This document shows positions 36,574 to 45,856 of a stretch of 62,319 nt of DNA, one piece after another. Under the pieces are notes generated by a model. That model saw only the letters and a list, made by a program, of their open reading frames with translations, made no database searches and was not told the DNA's origin. Position 1 is the stretch's first letter; the number at the start of each line of letters is the position of its first letter. Source of the stretch: Amazonocrinis nigriterrae CENA67 (lineage in GTDB: Bacteria > Cyanobacteriota > Cyanobacteriia > Cyanobacteriales > Nostocaceae); NCBI RefSeq assembly GCF_016056305.1, contig NZ_JAECZC010000031.1, forward strand, positions 1-62,319. Direction: 5' to 3'. The translations under genes were made by a program, and so were the position numbers.

Positions 36574-37611
36574 TTAAATAAATTCGCGATTGTGCGGTTT
36601 TAACAAATGGCTAATATCAGGCCCAGAAGGAATAATCCCCCCCGGATTAAGTGGGAATAAATTCCCATAATAGTCCTGCTTGACACTTTCTAAATCGCAA
36701 GTACCAGCAACACCTTTGAGTTGATAAAGTTCACGCAAGTAGCCTCCTAGATGCTGATAATCTTGGATGCGGCGACGATTACACTTGAATAAACCGTAGT
36801 AGACAATATCAAAACGGAACAAAGTCGTGAACAGCCGAACATCTGCAAGAGTCAGATTTTTACCACAAAGGTAGCGGTTAGTACTCAGCGTTAATTCAAT
36901 TTCATCAAGAGTAGTAAAAAGTTCATCACAAGCAGTATTGTACGCCTCTTGACTTTGGGCAAAGCCACAGCGATACACACCATTGTTGACACTGTTGTAA
37001 ATCTTTTGATTCCACCAGTCAATCTTATTTTTTAATTCTTCTGGGTAGAGATTGAGTGTAGGATTTAAAGCGAACTCATTAAATTCTGAGTTCAGCATCA
37101 TAATAATTTCCGCACTCTCATTATTAACAATGGTATTTGTTTGTTTATCCCACAATACTGGAACTGTAGCGCGTCCAGTATAACCAGATTGGGAAAGTTG
37201 ATACAAATCAGCCAAAGTTTGACAACCTTGTTCTGGCTGGTTGAATACCCAACCCCCGGAAACCGCAGAAGGAGAAACAATAGATACTGATATTATATCT
37301 TCGAGTCCTTTGAGCGATCGCGCAATCAAAGTTCGGTGTGCCCAAGGACAACCAAGCCCAACATAGAGATTGTAGCGCCCCGCCGCTGGTTGATAAGGAT
37401 TACCTTCCTCTGTGCTAACAAAGTTTCTAAACTGGCTATTAGGACGAATGTATTCTCCCGACTGATTGCGCGGTGCAAGTTGCGACATCATTATCTGCCA
37501 AAGAGTCGTCCACACAAACTTACCTGCACCAATGATCAGTTTTGGAGGAAGTGACTTTCCCTTTTTCTTAGTCGAGGAAAGTGCTATTGGCGAATTTTTA
37601 ATATTAGTCAT
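36574..37611 (-). CDS. Glutathionyl-hydroquinone reductase (omega/Xi-class GST)
   Basis: A 345-residue GST-like oxidoreductase of the Xi class. The catalytic Cys is C88 in GLGCPWAHRTL, the family signature. The thioredoxin-like half (~50-185) includes VPVLWDKQTNTIVNNESAEIIMMLN. The helical half (~190-330) has NNGVYRCGFAQSQEAY, also characteristic. It reduces glutathionyl-hydroquinones and related conjugates. Cytosolic. A methyltransferase is encoded just upstream on the same strand (26-base gap), so the two may be co-expressed. Confidence 0.9.
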   Translation of the reverse strand: MTNIKNSPIALSSTKKKGKSLPPKLIIGAGKFVWTTLWQIMMSQLAPRNQSGEYIRPNSQFRNFVSTEEGNPYQPAAGRYNLYVGLGCPWAHRTLIARSLKGLEDIISVSIVSPSAVSGGWVFNQPEQGCQTLADLYQLSQSGYTGRATVPVLWDKQTNTIVNNESAEIIMMLNSEFNEFALNPTLNLYPEELKNKIDWWNQKIYNSVNNGVYRCGFAQSQEAYNTACDELFTTLDEIELTLSTNRYLCGKNLTLADVRLFTTLFRFDIVYYGLFKCNRRRIQDYQHLGGYLRELYQLKGVAGTCDLESVKQDYYGNLFPLNPGGIIPSGPDISHLLKPHNREFI

Positions 37612-37637
37612 AATTATAAATTAACCATGCCTTTCTT

Positions 37638-38507
37638 TTATGGCTTGCGAGCAACGATACCATACATTAATGGTAGATTTGGTACATCTTCAGGTGGAAA
37701 CCACCGCCGTTGTGAATCTGCACGCATCCGTTCAAAACCCTTGCAACCATTCAAGTAGGGGTATTCCTGCAAAACTTCCAACCTCAGCCCAGCTTGCAAC
37801 AATGCTGTGACTACCTCGCCAATACCCCACTGAAACTCGTGAGAACGATAGGGATTGCTAAAATTTTCAATTCCAGTTTCATAATCTGATAAGATTAGCC
37901 CCTCGTTAGAAATAGCTACATAATCGCTAATACCATCTTCCCAAGTCAGGGGTTTTCCCTCATTAAAATAAGAAAACTTGTGACTCCAATCCCAATCAAA
38001 CATCATCGCCACAGGATGAAATTCCACAAGAACAAAGCGTCCGCCTGATTTGAGAATCGCAGCAATTCCTTTTGCCCAAACACTTAAATTAGATAACCAC
38101 AAAACTGCACCGTAAGAAGAAAAGACAATATCAAATTTTTGGTTTTGATTGGCTGCTTCCTCCAGCCAGTCAAATATATCTGCACGATGAAAAGTAGCGT
38201 TGATACCAGATTTATCAGATAATTTTTGGGCAAAGGCTATAGCTTCATCACTAATATCTATACCAGTAACAGCTGCACCGAGTCTTGCCAAACTCAGAGT
38301 ATCTTGTCCTGCATTACATTGGAGATGAACCACAGATAAACCACTAATATTTCCTAGTAGTTCCTTTTCTTCTGGAAATAGTGTATTTCCCCCTTCTCGA
38401 AAAAACTCTCCTTGATCACCCTTATGGCTATTGTGCGCCTTAGTTGCCTCATTCCAAGACAAACGGTTTTCTTCGTGAAGTTCTTTTCTCAAAGGGGCAT
38501 TACTCAT
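37638..38507 (-). CDS. SAM-dependent class I methyltransferase
   Basis: A 289-residue protein with a Rossmann-type core. Motif I is VVHLQCNAGQDTLSLARLGA (~60-79), acidic motif II ITGIDISDEA (~80-90), then FDIVFSSYGAVLWLSNL (motif IV region). The start of the family is marked by RLSWNEATKAHNSHKGDQ. Substrate is not predictable. It precedes the hydroquinone reductase on the same strand. The C-terminus PPEDVPNLPLMYGIVARKP resembles many generic cyanobacterial methyltransferases. Confidence 0.85.
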   Translation of the reverse strand: MSNAPLRKELHEENRLSWNEATKAHNSHKGDQGEFFREGGNTLFPEEKELLGNISGLSVVHLQCNAGQDTLSLARLGAAVTGIDISDEAIAFAQKLSDKSGINATFHRADIFDWLEEAANQNQKFDIVFSSYGAVLWLSNLSVWAKGIAAILKSGGRFVLVEFHPVAMMFDWDWSHKFSYFNEGKPLTWEDGISDYVAISNEGLILSDYETGIENFSNPYRSHEFQWGIGEVVTALLQAGLRLEVLQEYPYLNGCKGFERMRADSQRRWFPPEDVPNLPLMYGIVARKP

Positions 38508-38576
38508 AATTTGGTACTCATTTACTCGTAGGTTGAGTAGAGATAGGAAAAAAGCCCAACCTACTCTGATGAATAA

Positions 38577-38735
38577 TTACTTTTTCGCTATTACCCAAAC
38601 GGCGTGAATAATGCCAGGAATATAACCAAAAAGTGTCAAGAGTATATTAATCCAAAAGTCCAAACCAAAACCTACTTGCAAAAACACGCCTAGAGGTGGT
38701 AAGAAAATAGCACAAAGAATCCGAACTAAATCCAT
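38577..38735 (-). CDS. Pmp3/YqaE (UPF0057) small membrane protein
   Basis: A 52-residue proteolipid-like membrane protein. It starts at ATG 38733-38735 and reads MDLVRILCAIFLPPLGVFLQ, then VGFGLDFWINILLTLFGYIP and GIIHAVWVIAKK to TAA. Two membrane helices with the conserved LPPLGVFLQ and GYIPGIIHA motifs define the Pmp3 family, linked in other organisms to salt and cold stress and membrane potential. The overlapping longer frame on the same strand (38647-38853) is a shadow. The gene is short enough to be missed by automated callers. Confidence 0.93.
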   Translation of the reverse strand: MDLVRILCAIFLPPLGVFLQVGFGLDFWINILLTLFGYIPGIIHAVWVIAKK

Positions 38736-38874
38736 TTAACCCTCCTATTAAAATCAAATTGAGCAGTTGTTTATTTGAGTGATTCGCCACTGCTCTAGCA
38801 AATTTGTACATCTCAACGATAACATTTGCGTTTTGGCTCAACAGTAATCTCAAGATGCGGGAAACCGCACTTAG

Positions 38875-39222
38875 TTACCCACCACTAATTTTGGCTTTGT
38901 AACCTAGCTTGGTCAAAATTTCTAAAATTTTCTGTTTGTGATCACCTTGAATTTCAATTTCATTTTCTTTAACTGTGCCACCTGTACCGCATTGGGTTTT
39001 CAATTGTTTTACTAAATCAGCTAAGGTTTCTGGTTTGGCTTGAAAACCAGTAATCACCGTCACAGTTTTGCCTTTGCGTCCAGCGCGGGTAGCTTGCACT
39101 CTCAAATTTTGCTGTTGTGGTGGTAGTTCCGGAATTGGTCTTTCGGTGGCGGCGGAGTTATCGTTACCAAATTCACGGTAGGCAAAGCGTTTGTTGGAAG
39201 ACTTGGAATTGTCAGAAGACAT
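38875..39222 (-). CDS. SUI1/eIF1-like translation factor (YciH type)
   Basis: A 115-residue protein. The C-terminal half is the SUI1/YciH domain: GRKGKTVTVITGFQAKPETLADLVKQLKTQCGTGGTVKENEIEIQGDHKQKILEILTKLGY (landmarks TVITGF, CGTGGTVK, IQGDH). It binds the ribosome and influences start-site fidelity in the family. The N-terminal ~45 residues are low-complexity. It is transcribed divergently from trpB. Confidence 0.93.
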   Translation of the reverse strand: MSSDNSKSSNKRFAYREFGNDNSAATERPIPELPPQQQNLRVQATRAGRKGKTVTVITGFQAKPETLADLVKQLKTQCGTGGTVKENEIEIQGDHKQKILEILTKLGYKAKISGG

Positions 39223-39367
39223 AAAATATTTATTAAGAAAAAAGCAAAGGCAGTAATGAGTTGTATATACCTATTGTGCCTGGAAATTGTTAATTCAGGT
39301 CTTGTTACTGGACAAACACTATAGGCAAAATCTTCTCATGTAGCAATCTTAAATGAAACGTCTATAA

Positions 39368-39402
39368 CTCCTATGCCCTATGCCCTATGCCCTATGCCCA
39401 GC
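39368..39402. repeat. CCCTATG tandem repeat
   Basis: Four to five CCCTATG heptamers in the SUI1-trpB divergent gap (39223-39517). The rest of the gap is AT-rich and should hold both promoters. Confidence 0.85.
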
Positions 39403-39517
39403 CTCCACAAATCAGTTCATAACTCAAATAGCACTGCCATATCAGTAAGACATCGTATCTGATGTGCTTAAGACTTTCCTATAATAATTAAGTCCTTCCC
39501 GTCATTGAAATTTGCCC

Positions 39518-40759
39518 GTGACTACCACTCCTCTTTCTTCTAGTTCCTCATCAACTGCTCAAGTTCCCGATATCCAAGGACGCTTTGGACGCTTTGGCGG
39601 GAAGTACGTCCCGGAAACGCTAATGCCTGCTCTTGCTGAATTAGAAACAGCTTATCAGCAATACCGCAATGATTCTGATTTTCAAGCAGAACTACAACAG
39701 TTGCTGCGGGACTATGTGGGACGTGCGACACCGTTGTATTTTGCTGAACGTTTGACTGCTAATTATGCTAAACCAGATGGCACAGGGCCGCAAATTTACT
39801 TAAAACGTGAAGATTTAAATCATACAGGCGCTCATAAAATTAATAATGCCCTAGGTCAGGTATTGTTAGCAAAGCGCATGGGCAAGCAGCGAATTATTGC
39901 CGAAACAGGTGCTGGACAACACGGAGTAGCGACAGCAACAGTTTGCGCTCGTTTCGGGCTGGAATGTGTAATTTACATGGGTGTTCACGATATGGAACGC
40001 CAAGCCCTAAATGTGTTTAGAATGCGGCTGATGGGTGCTGAAGTCCGTCCTGTGGCGGCGGGAACAGGAACTCTCAAGGATGCGACTTCTGAAGCAATTC
40101 GAGATTGGGTAACGAATGTCGAAACTACTCACTACATTCTCGGTTCCGTAGCAGGGCCTCATCCTTACCCAATGATGGTACGTGATTTTCATGCAGTGAT
40201 TGGGCAAGAAACTCGCGCCCAAGCTTTAGAAAAATGGGGCGGGTTGCCTGATATTCTTATGGCTTGTGTGGGTGGTGGTTCCAATGCGATGGGGCTTTTC
40301 TACGAGTTTGTCAATGAGCCATCTGTGCGGTTAATTGGCGTTGAAGCAGCAGGAGAAGGTGTTAATACAACAAAACACGCTGCGACCTTGACAAAAGGAC
40401 AGGTTGGTGTATTGCATGGAGCCATGAGCTATCTGCTACAAGATGAGGATGGACAAATAATTGAGGCACACTCGATTAGTGCGGGGTTAGATTATCCCGG
40501 TGTGGGGCCAGAACACAGCTATTTGAAGGATATCGGACGCGCTGAATACTACAGTGTCACCGATGAAGAAGCTTTGGCGGCGTTTCAGAGACTTTCCCGT
40601 TTAGAGGGAATTATACCAGCATTGGAAACAGCCCATGCGATCGCCTACCTGGAAACTTTATGTCCACAACTGAGCGGTAGTCCTAGGATTGTGATTAACT
40701 GTTCTGGACGCGGTGATAAAGATGTGCAAACAGTAGCCAAGTTTTTAGATCCTGCGTAG
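39518..40759 (+). CDS. trpB: Tryptophan synthase beta subunit
   Basis: A 413-residue PLP enzyme that joins indole and serine to make tryptophan. The PLP Lys is in [14 protein letters not shown] (~105), the phosphate-binding glycine loop is GGGSNAMG (~245), and [13 protein letters not shown] and [13 protein letters not shown] are also typical. Start: GTG 39518 (MTTTPLSS) or TTG 39512; the first ~20 residues are Ser-rich and poorly conserved. The alpha-subunit gene is not in the window. It does not form an operon with trpC. Confidence 0.93.
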   Translation: MTTTPLSSSSSSTAQVPDIQGRFGRFGGKYVPETLMPALAELETAYQQYRNDSDFQAELQQLLRDYVGRATPLYFAERLTANYAKPDGTGPQIYLKREDLNHTGAHKINNALGQVLLAKRMGKQRIIAETGAGQHGVATATVCARFGLECVIYMGVHDMERQALNVFRMRLMGAEVRPVAAGTGTLKDATSEAIRDWVTNVETTHYILGSVAGPHPYPMMVRDFHAVIGQETRAQALEKWGGLPDILMACVGGGSNAMGLFYEFVNEPSVRLIGVEAAGEGVNTTKHAATLTKGQVGVLHGAMSYLLQDEDGQIIEAHSISAGLDYPGVGPEHSYLKDIGRAEYYSVTDEEALAAFQRLSRLEGIIPALETAHAIAYLETLCPQLSGSPRIVINCSGRGDKDVQTVAKFLDPA

Positions 40760-40986
40760 TTGGCTAAAGCTGGAACATGTATAGGTAGTGTGGGGTATTG
40801 GGTGCGGGGTGTAACAAAAAAACCAGTTCCCAATACTGAATACAAAGCAAATCATTTTAACAATGGAAGAAAAAAACATGTATTTCTAGGAACTACCTGC
40901 AAGAAATACAGCGTCCGCGACAATAAATCCCCTAATTTTAATTATGGGTTCCCCACACCCTATCCCCTAAATTTCTTTCAATAAAC

Positions 40987-42033
40987 ATGAAATTCAGTGA
41001 AATAATTAGTAACTTTGATAACTTTGCCACAGACAATAGCCTAACCACTAACCAAGACTGCGATCCGGAAATTACTGGTGTAGCTGCCCTTGATGAAGCT
41101 ACAAGGAGTACAATTACCTACGTAGAAGGAGCAAAATTTGCTGCTGGTGTAGGCACAACAAATGCCAGCGCTTTGATTTTGCCCCAAGACAAAGCATTAC
41201 AGCTACAAGCGCAAGAACGCGGTATTGCTTGGGTAGCTACACCTGATCCAAAACTATTATTCGCCAAAGCTATCCGCCTGTTTTACCAACCATATCGCCC
41301 CAGTCCAGAAATTCATCCCACTGCTGTGATTCACCCTACAGCCAAAATTGGTAGCGATGTTTACATTGGCCCCCATGTGGTGATTCAGGAAAAAGTGGAA
41401 ATAGGCGATAGTGCAATTATTCATCCCAACGTAGTCATTTATCCAGAGGTGAAAATAGGCGATCGCACCACCTTACATGCCAACTGTACCATCCACGAAC
41501 GTAGTCAAATCGGTGCAGATTGTGTGATTCATAGTGGTACCGTTATCGGTGCAGAAGGGTTTGGTTTTGTGCCTACCAAAACAGGTTGGTTTAAAGTCGA
41601 ACAATCTGGTTATACCGTGATTGAAGATAGCGTAGAAATTGGCTGTAACAGCGCCGTTGATCGTCCAGCCGTCGGTGAAACACGGATAGGCCGCAACACC
41701 ATAATTGACAACTTAGTACAAATAGGTCACGGTAGCCAAATAGGTGCAGGTTGTGCTATTGCAGGTCAAGCTGGCATGGCAGGAGGCGTGAAAGTGGGTA
41801 ATCGCGTCATTTTAGCGGGACAGACAGGAATAGCCAATCAAGTCAAAATTGGCGATGGGGCGATCGCATCTGCCAAAAGTGGAATCCATAATGATGTTGC
41901 ACCAGGAGAAATTGTCTCTGGAACGCCAGCAGTACCCCACAAAATATATCTCAAGGCATCTGCCATCTATAGCCGTCTGCCAGAAATATATCAATCTCTC
42001 AAACAATTGCAACGTCAGCTAGGGCAGAAGTGA
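40987..42033 (+). CDS. lpxD: UDP-3-O-acylglucosamine N-acyltransferase LpxD
   Basis: A 348-residue trimeric left-handed beta-helix acyltransferase of the lipid A pathway. The N-terminal uridine-binding domain (~1-105) is followed by ~10 hexapeptide turns ([19 protein letters not shown]...). The catalytic-His region is [23 protein letters not shown] (~245-265). Cyanobacteria often carry LpxD-like proteins without a complete Lpx set; only this enzyme is seen here. trpB is upstream on the same strand, separated by 227 bases. Confidence 0.9.
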   Translation: MKFSEIISNFDNFATDNSLTTNQDCDPEITGVAALDEATRSTITYVEGAKFAAGVGTTNASALILPQDKALQLQAQERGIAWVATPDPKLLFAKAIRLFYQPYRPSPEIHPTAVIHPTAKIGSDVYIGPHVVIQEKVEIGDSAIIHPNVVIYPEVKIGDRTTLHANCTIHERSQIGADCVIHSGTVIGAEGFGFVPTKTGWFKVEQSGYTVIEDSVEIGCNSAVDRPAVGETRIGRNTIIDNLVQIGHGSQIGAGCAIAGQAGMAGGVKVGNRVILAGQTGIANQVKIGDGAIASAKSGIHNDVAPGEIVSGTPAVPHKIYLKASAIYSRLPEIYQSLKQLQRQLGQK

Positions 42034-42172
42034 CTGGGGAGATGGGGAGATAGGGGGATGAGGGGGATAGGGAGATAGGGGGATGAGGAGAATAACTAAA
42101 CCAATTCCCAATTCCCAATTCCCAATTCCCAATTCCCAATTCCCAATTCTCAATTCCCAATTCCCAATTTCT
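42034..42172. repeat. Two-part G-rich/C-rich tandem repeat between convergent genes
   Basis: GGGGAGATGGGG and GGGGGATGAGG units (42036-42090), AGAATAACTAAACC, then CCCAATT heptamers (42102-42169). It lies between lpxD (+) and the HdrB-like gene (-). The C-rich half runs into the HdrB-like gene's last codons. Confidence 0.85.
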
Positions 42173-43061
42173 CCAACACTGGCTTTGTAGAAATAATGTG
42201 CCGTTGTAAACCTAGTTCTTTGGGGCTAACTCCCAGTGCCAAAGCAATTAACTGGGGTAGGTGCAGTACTGGCAAACCTAGCTGTTGTCCGATGACCTTT
42301 TCCACTTCTGGCTGGCGAGAATCTAAATTTAGATGGCACAAAGGACAAGGCGTAACTAAACAATCAGCACCAGATGCTAAGGCTTCTTGAATATGCATCC
42401 CCGCCATCTTGAAAGATTGAGTAGTGGCGTAGCTAGCAAGGGGCCAACCGCAGCATTGGGTACGACCACGGTAATAAACTGGTGTAGCACCCACTGCACG
42501 AAAGACATTTTCCATTGCTTCTGGCTGGAAAGGGTCATCGTAGGGCATGGACTTTTGAGCGCGGAGGAGATAGCAGCCATAAAAAGCTGCACATTTTAAT
42601 CCAGCTAATTGACGCGTAACACGTTTGGTAATTTCTTCTAAACCATAATCTGTGACTAAGGCATAGAGGAGATGTTTAACTTCGGTACTGCCACGATAAG
42701 GTGAACAACCTTCTTTGGAAAGCAAACCATTTACCTGGTCAACGTAGGTCGGACTGCTTGTCTGACATTCTTTGAGGCGTTCGTTGACATGACCGATTAC
42801 ACCCTGACAAGTACTGCAATGGGTAAGTAGGGGTAGATTTAATTCTTCTGCTAAAGCGATATTTCTGGCGTTGACAGTATCTTCCAATAATTGGGAATCT
42901 TCTTTAAACGTACCTGAACCGCAGCAAGCAGCTTTTTTCAGTTCAACGAGTTCAATGCCTAATGCTTGGGTGAGGGCTTGAGTTGACTGGTAAAGTTCCC
43001 GGCAAGCACCTTGGGCAACACAGCCAGGAAAGTAAGCATATTTTAGTGTGTGAGATACCAT
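42150..43061 (-). CDS. HdrB-like CCG-domain protein (heterodisulfide reductase subunit B family)
   Basis: A 303-residue protein with two cysteine-rich CCG domains. First: [11 protein letters not shown]...[12 protein letters not shown] (~7-60), second: [10 protein letters not shown]...[15 protein letters not shown] (~175-220). The CCG motif binds a noncubane 4Fe-4S cluster in HdrB. In cyanobacteria relatives are annotated as heterodisulfide reductase-like or succinate dehydrogenase subunit C; the electron acceptor is unknown. I start at ATG 43061 ([14 protein letters not shown]) rather than 43085. It is convergent with lpxD. Confidence 0.87.
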   Translation of the reverse strand: MVSHTLKYAYFPGCVAQGACRELYQSTQALTQALGIELVELKKAACCGSGTFKEDSQLLEDTVNARNIALAEELNLPLLTHCSTCQGVIGHVNERLKECQTSSPTYVDQVNGLLSKEGCSPYRGSTEVKHLLYALVTDYGLEEITKRVTRQLAGLKCAAFYGCYLLRAQKSMPYDDPFQPEAMENVFRAVGATPVYYRGRTQCCGWPLASYATTQSFKMAGMHIQEALASGADCLVTPCPLCHLNLDSRQPEVEKVIGQQLGLPVLHLPQLIALALGVSPKELGLQRHIISTKPVLEKLGIGN

Positions 43062-43510
43062 AGGATTATAATTGGGTGAGAACAATTCCCCCCGATAATA
43101 ACTGTTTTATCATCTTTGCCAGGTGACACTGACAAGGCAATATATTTTTGACTTGGACATTCGTCCAAAAATTTAGTAAGAAGTAAGGATTGGTATATAA
43201 AAGCATTTATACACTAGTATGCGATCGCACTACGGTTCTCTTGTCCAATTTTGTTTCTCCCAACCTGGGATGTGGCATTTTCTTACAGAAAATTGCTAAG
43301 CAAAATCTGAACCATCGTGTGGCGTGTCCCTACTACTCAACTGCTTTGCAAGTAGTTGTCTTGTTAGTGATAGTAACCTCAAAGAGGTTTTTTTCAGGAA
43401 AACCCTTTGCCAGTATACGGGCGATCGCGCTTTCCGATAAGATGTATATGCTCAAAAACCATGTCGCCCATCAAGAGCGGATAATAGCAACTGGTCAAGG
43501 ACTTTTATCT
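43062..43510. other. acpP upstream region
   Basis: A 449-base divergent gap. An open frame extends upstream of acpP to 43190, but its residues are not ACP-like. It holds the acpP promoter and a GCGATCGC site. No separate gene is supported. Confidence 0.55.
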
Positions 43511-43762
43511 ATGAGTCAAACGGAAATTTTTGAAAAGGTCAAGAAGATTGTCGCAGATCAACTAAGTGTTGAGGCTGACACCATCACACCACAGTCTAAT
43601 TTTGCCAACGATCTAGGAGCAGATTCCCTAGATACTGTTGAACTAGTAATGGCTTTGGAAGAAGAATTTGATATCGAAATTCCTGATGAATCCGCTGAAA
43701 AAATTACAACGGTTCAAGAAGCAGTGGATTACATCAACGACAAAGTTGCCACATCGGCTTAA
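43511..43762 (+). CDS. acpP: Acyl carrier protein
   Basis: An 83-residue carrier of growing fatty acyl chains. ATG 43511 gives [18 protein letters not shown]. The phosphopantetheine Ser is in [13 protein letters not shown] (~S39). Four-helix acidic fold with [11 protein letters not shown]-like helix III ([11 protein letters not shown]). It is followed by fabF on the same strand, the usual cyanobacterial arrangement acpP-fabF, though 260 bases of repeats lie between. Confidence 0.97.
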   Translation: MSQTEIFEKVKKIVADQLSVEADTITPQSNFANDLGADSLDTVELVMALEEEFDIEIPDESAEKITTVQEAVDYINDKVATSA

Positions 43763-43767
43763 AAGAG

Positions 43768-43990
43768 TGCTGAGTGCTGAGGAGCCACTGCGGTCTTGGG
43801 GTCTCCCCAAGTGGAGCATGTGGCGTTGCTGAGTGCTGAGGTGCAAAGTTAGGAGTTAGGAGTTAAGAGGCGCAAAGTAGAAATCAACTGTAATTTTTCT
43901 TTCGCTGCTTTGAAAGCTCCCTATCTCCCCTGCTCCGAAAGCTCCCCTGCTCCTCTGCTCAGAACTCAGCACTCAGAACTCAGCACTTTA
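43768..43990. repeat. Tandem repeats with an inserted foldable element between acpP and fabF
   Basis: GAGTGCTGAGTGCTGAG (43765-43781), element GAGCCACTGCGG...TGTGGCGT with internal CTTGGGG/CCCCAAG complementarity (43782-43826), then TGCTGAGTGCTGAG again. GGAGTTA units and CTCAGAACTCAGCACT (about 43970-43985) follow. The tandem repeat looks split by the element. Confidence 0.85.
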
Positions 43991-44022
43991 TTTGCAGCTT
44001 TCTCGCCACCTTTAACTGAGTC

Positions 44023-45273
44023 ATGACAGATTATATACGTAAACGCGTTGTTGTAACGGGTGTGGGCGCGATTACACCTATAGGCAACACATCAGCGGAA
44101 TATTGGGAAGGATTGTTGAGTGGACGCAATGGCATTGATTACATCACCTTGTTTGATGCCTCAAGCCATGATTGCCGCATTGCTGGTGAAGTGAAAAACT
44201 TCGATCCACATGCTTATATGGAGCGCAAAGAAGCCAAGCGCATGGATCGATTTTCGCAATTTGGGGTTGCGGCTGCAAAACAGGCCCTGTCGGATGCGAA
44301 CTTAGTGATTAATGAACTGAACGCAGAACAAATCGGGGTAATGATTGGTTCTGGTATTGGCGGTTTGAAGGTTTTGGAAGACCAGCAAACAATCTACCTC
44401 AACCGTGGCCCCGATCGCTGTAGTCCATTCATGATTCCCATGATGATCGCCAATATGGCGGCTGGATTAACGGCAATTCACCTTGGCGCTAAAGGGCCAA
44501 ATTCCTGTGCTGTTACAGCCTGTGCTGCTGGTTCCAATGCCATAGGAGACGCTTTTCGCCTGATTCAAGGCGGCTATGCCCAAGCGATGATTTGTGGCGG
44601 AACAGAGTCAGCAGTTACACCCTTGGGTTTGGCTGGTTTTGCTGCTTGTAAAGCACTTTCTTTTCGCAATGATGACCCTGCTCATGCTTGCCGTCCCTTT
44701 GACCGCGATCGCGATGGATTTGTCATGGGTGAAGGTGCGGGAATTTTGGTGCTAGAAGAATTGCAACATGCCCTCAGTCGCGGCGCTCGTATTTATGCGG
44801 AACTTGTCGGCTATGGGATGACCTGTGACGCTTATCATATTACTTCGCCGGTACCAGGTGGCGAAGGAGCCGCTAGAGCCATACAATTGGCACTCAAGGA
44901 CGCAGGACTAACCCCGCAACAAGTGAGCTACATCAATGCTCACGGCACCAGTACCCCGGCTAATGATTCCACTGAAACCGCAGCGATGAAAAAAGCTTTG
45001 GGCGACCACGCTTATAAAATAGCTGTTAGTTCCACCAAATCGATGACAGGTCATCTTTTAGGTGGTTCTGGAGGTATTGAAGCAGTAGCCACAGTACTCG
45101 CGATCGCTAATGACAAAATTCCACCAACAATCAATTTAGAAAATCCCGATCCAGAGTGCGACCTAGATTATGTTGCTCACTCTAGCCGCTCTCAAAAAGT
45201 CGAGGTGGCACTATCCAACTCCTTTGGGTTTGGTGGTCATAATGTCACACTAGCCTTTAAGAAGTATCCTTAA
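44023..45273 (+). CDS. fabF: Beta-ketoacyl-ACP synthase II
   Basis: A 416-residue condensing enzyme of type II fatty acid synthesis. The catalytic triad is Cys in VTACAAGSNAIG (~165), His in AHGTSTPANDSTE (~305) and His in GHLLGGSGG (~342). The N-terminal VVVTGVGAITPIGN is typical. It extends acyl chains carried by AcpP, whose gene is upstream. Cytosolic dimer in the family. Confidence 0.96.
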   Translation: MTDYIRKRVVVTGVGAITPIGNTSAEYWEGLLSGRNGIDYITLFDASSHDCRIAGEVKNFDPHAYMERKEAKRMDRFSQFGVAAAKQALSDANLVINELNAEQIGVMIGSGIGGLKVLEDQQTIYLNRGPDRCSPFMIPMMIANMAAGLTAIHLGAKGPNSCAVTACAAGSNAIGDAFRLIQGGYAQAMICGGTESAVTPLGLAGFAACKALSFRNDDPAHACRPFDRDRDGFVMGEGAGILVLEELQHALSRGARIYAELVGYGMTCDAYHITSPVPGGEGAARAIQLALKDAGLTPQQVSYINAHGTSTPANDSTETAAMKKALGDHAYKIAVSSTKSMTGHLLGGSGGIEAVATVLAIANDKIPPTINLENPDPECDLDYVAHSSRSQKVEVALSNSFGFGGHNVTLAFKKYP

Positions 45274-45856
45274 AATCCCCAAGACTAAATAAGTCATGAT
45301 TAGACACCCTTCGGGCGATTTCCCCTACTGCTTAAGCAGAACCCGGAGGGTAGGGTAAGATGAAAATAAACTTGTTGGTAGATGCTTTACCCACAAGTCG
45401 CGCGAAAAAAAAACTCAATTTTCCCAATATTCAAGTTTCATCCCTTCGTGGGTGAAGTAACTTGATACTTCATACTTCATGCTTCATCAGCCTGCAATCG
45501 GCCCAAAAGTATCATAGATATCATTCTCATCTGAATTTAGCGTTCAGCATGACCAATTTATCGGCTTGATTTATCACCCGAAACTCAGGAGATCCCGCTT
45601 GTAGATCAACAATCTGGAATGGGATGATGAAGATACTGCGGGGAAATTTCAATCAGTGGTCAGTTATTCAGTAATCAGTGACCAGGCTGATGGCGGAGGA
45701 TCAAACCCGCAAGTGGCGCGAACCACCGATTGTTTGGGGACTTCAACCCCATGAATAAAACCGATAACTGTTAACTGTTAACTGTCAACTGTCAAAAACA
45801 ACCCCGGCAAAAGAGAAGCTTAGAGAGTGCTAACCCGTCGTTAAAAACAAGAGATT
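45274..45856. other. Intergenic region with short repeats before tkt
   Basis: 583 bases: CCCTTCGGGCG and CGGAGGGTAGGG inverted stretch (about 45307-45357), TACTTCATACTTCATGCTTCAT units (about 45466-45488), TCAGTGGTCAGTT units (about 45652-45680), a TTTGGGGACTTCAACCCC hairpin (about 45735-45752) and ACTGTTAACTGT units (about 45770-45795). The last ~60 bases hold the tkt leader. No gene seen. Confidence 0.6.

Noticed and set aside
38647-38853. 68-residue minus-strand frame overlapping the Pmp3 gene
   Set aside because: It is a different frame of the Pmp3 gene and its upstream region; only the 52-residue frame has family similarity.
40760-40984. 74-residue frame between trpB and lpxD
   Set aside because: Starts right after the trpB stop, low-complexity residues, and includes a GGGGT/ACCCC repeat. 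Not gene-like.
43190-43510. Upstream extension of acpP in the same frame
   Set aside because: ACP family begins at [10 protein letters not shown] (43511); the extra residues have no ACP character.
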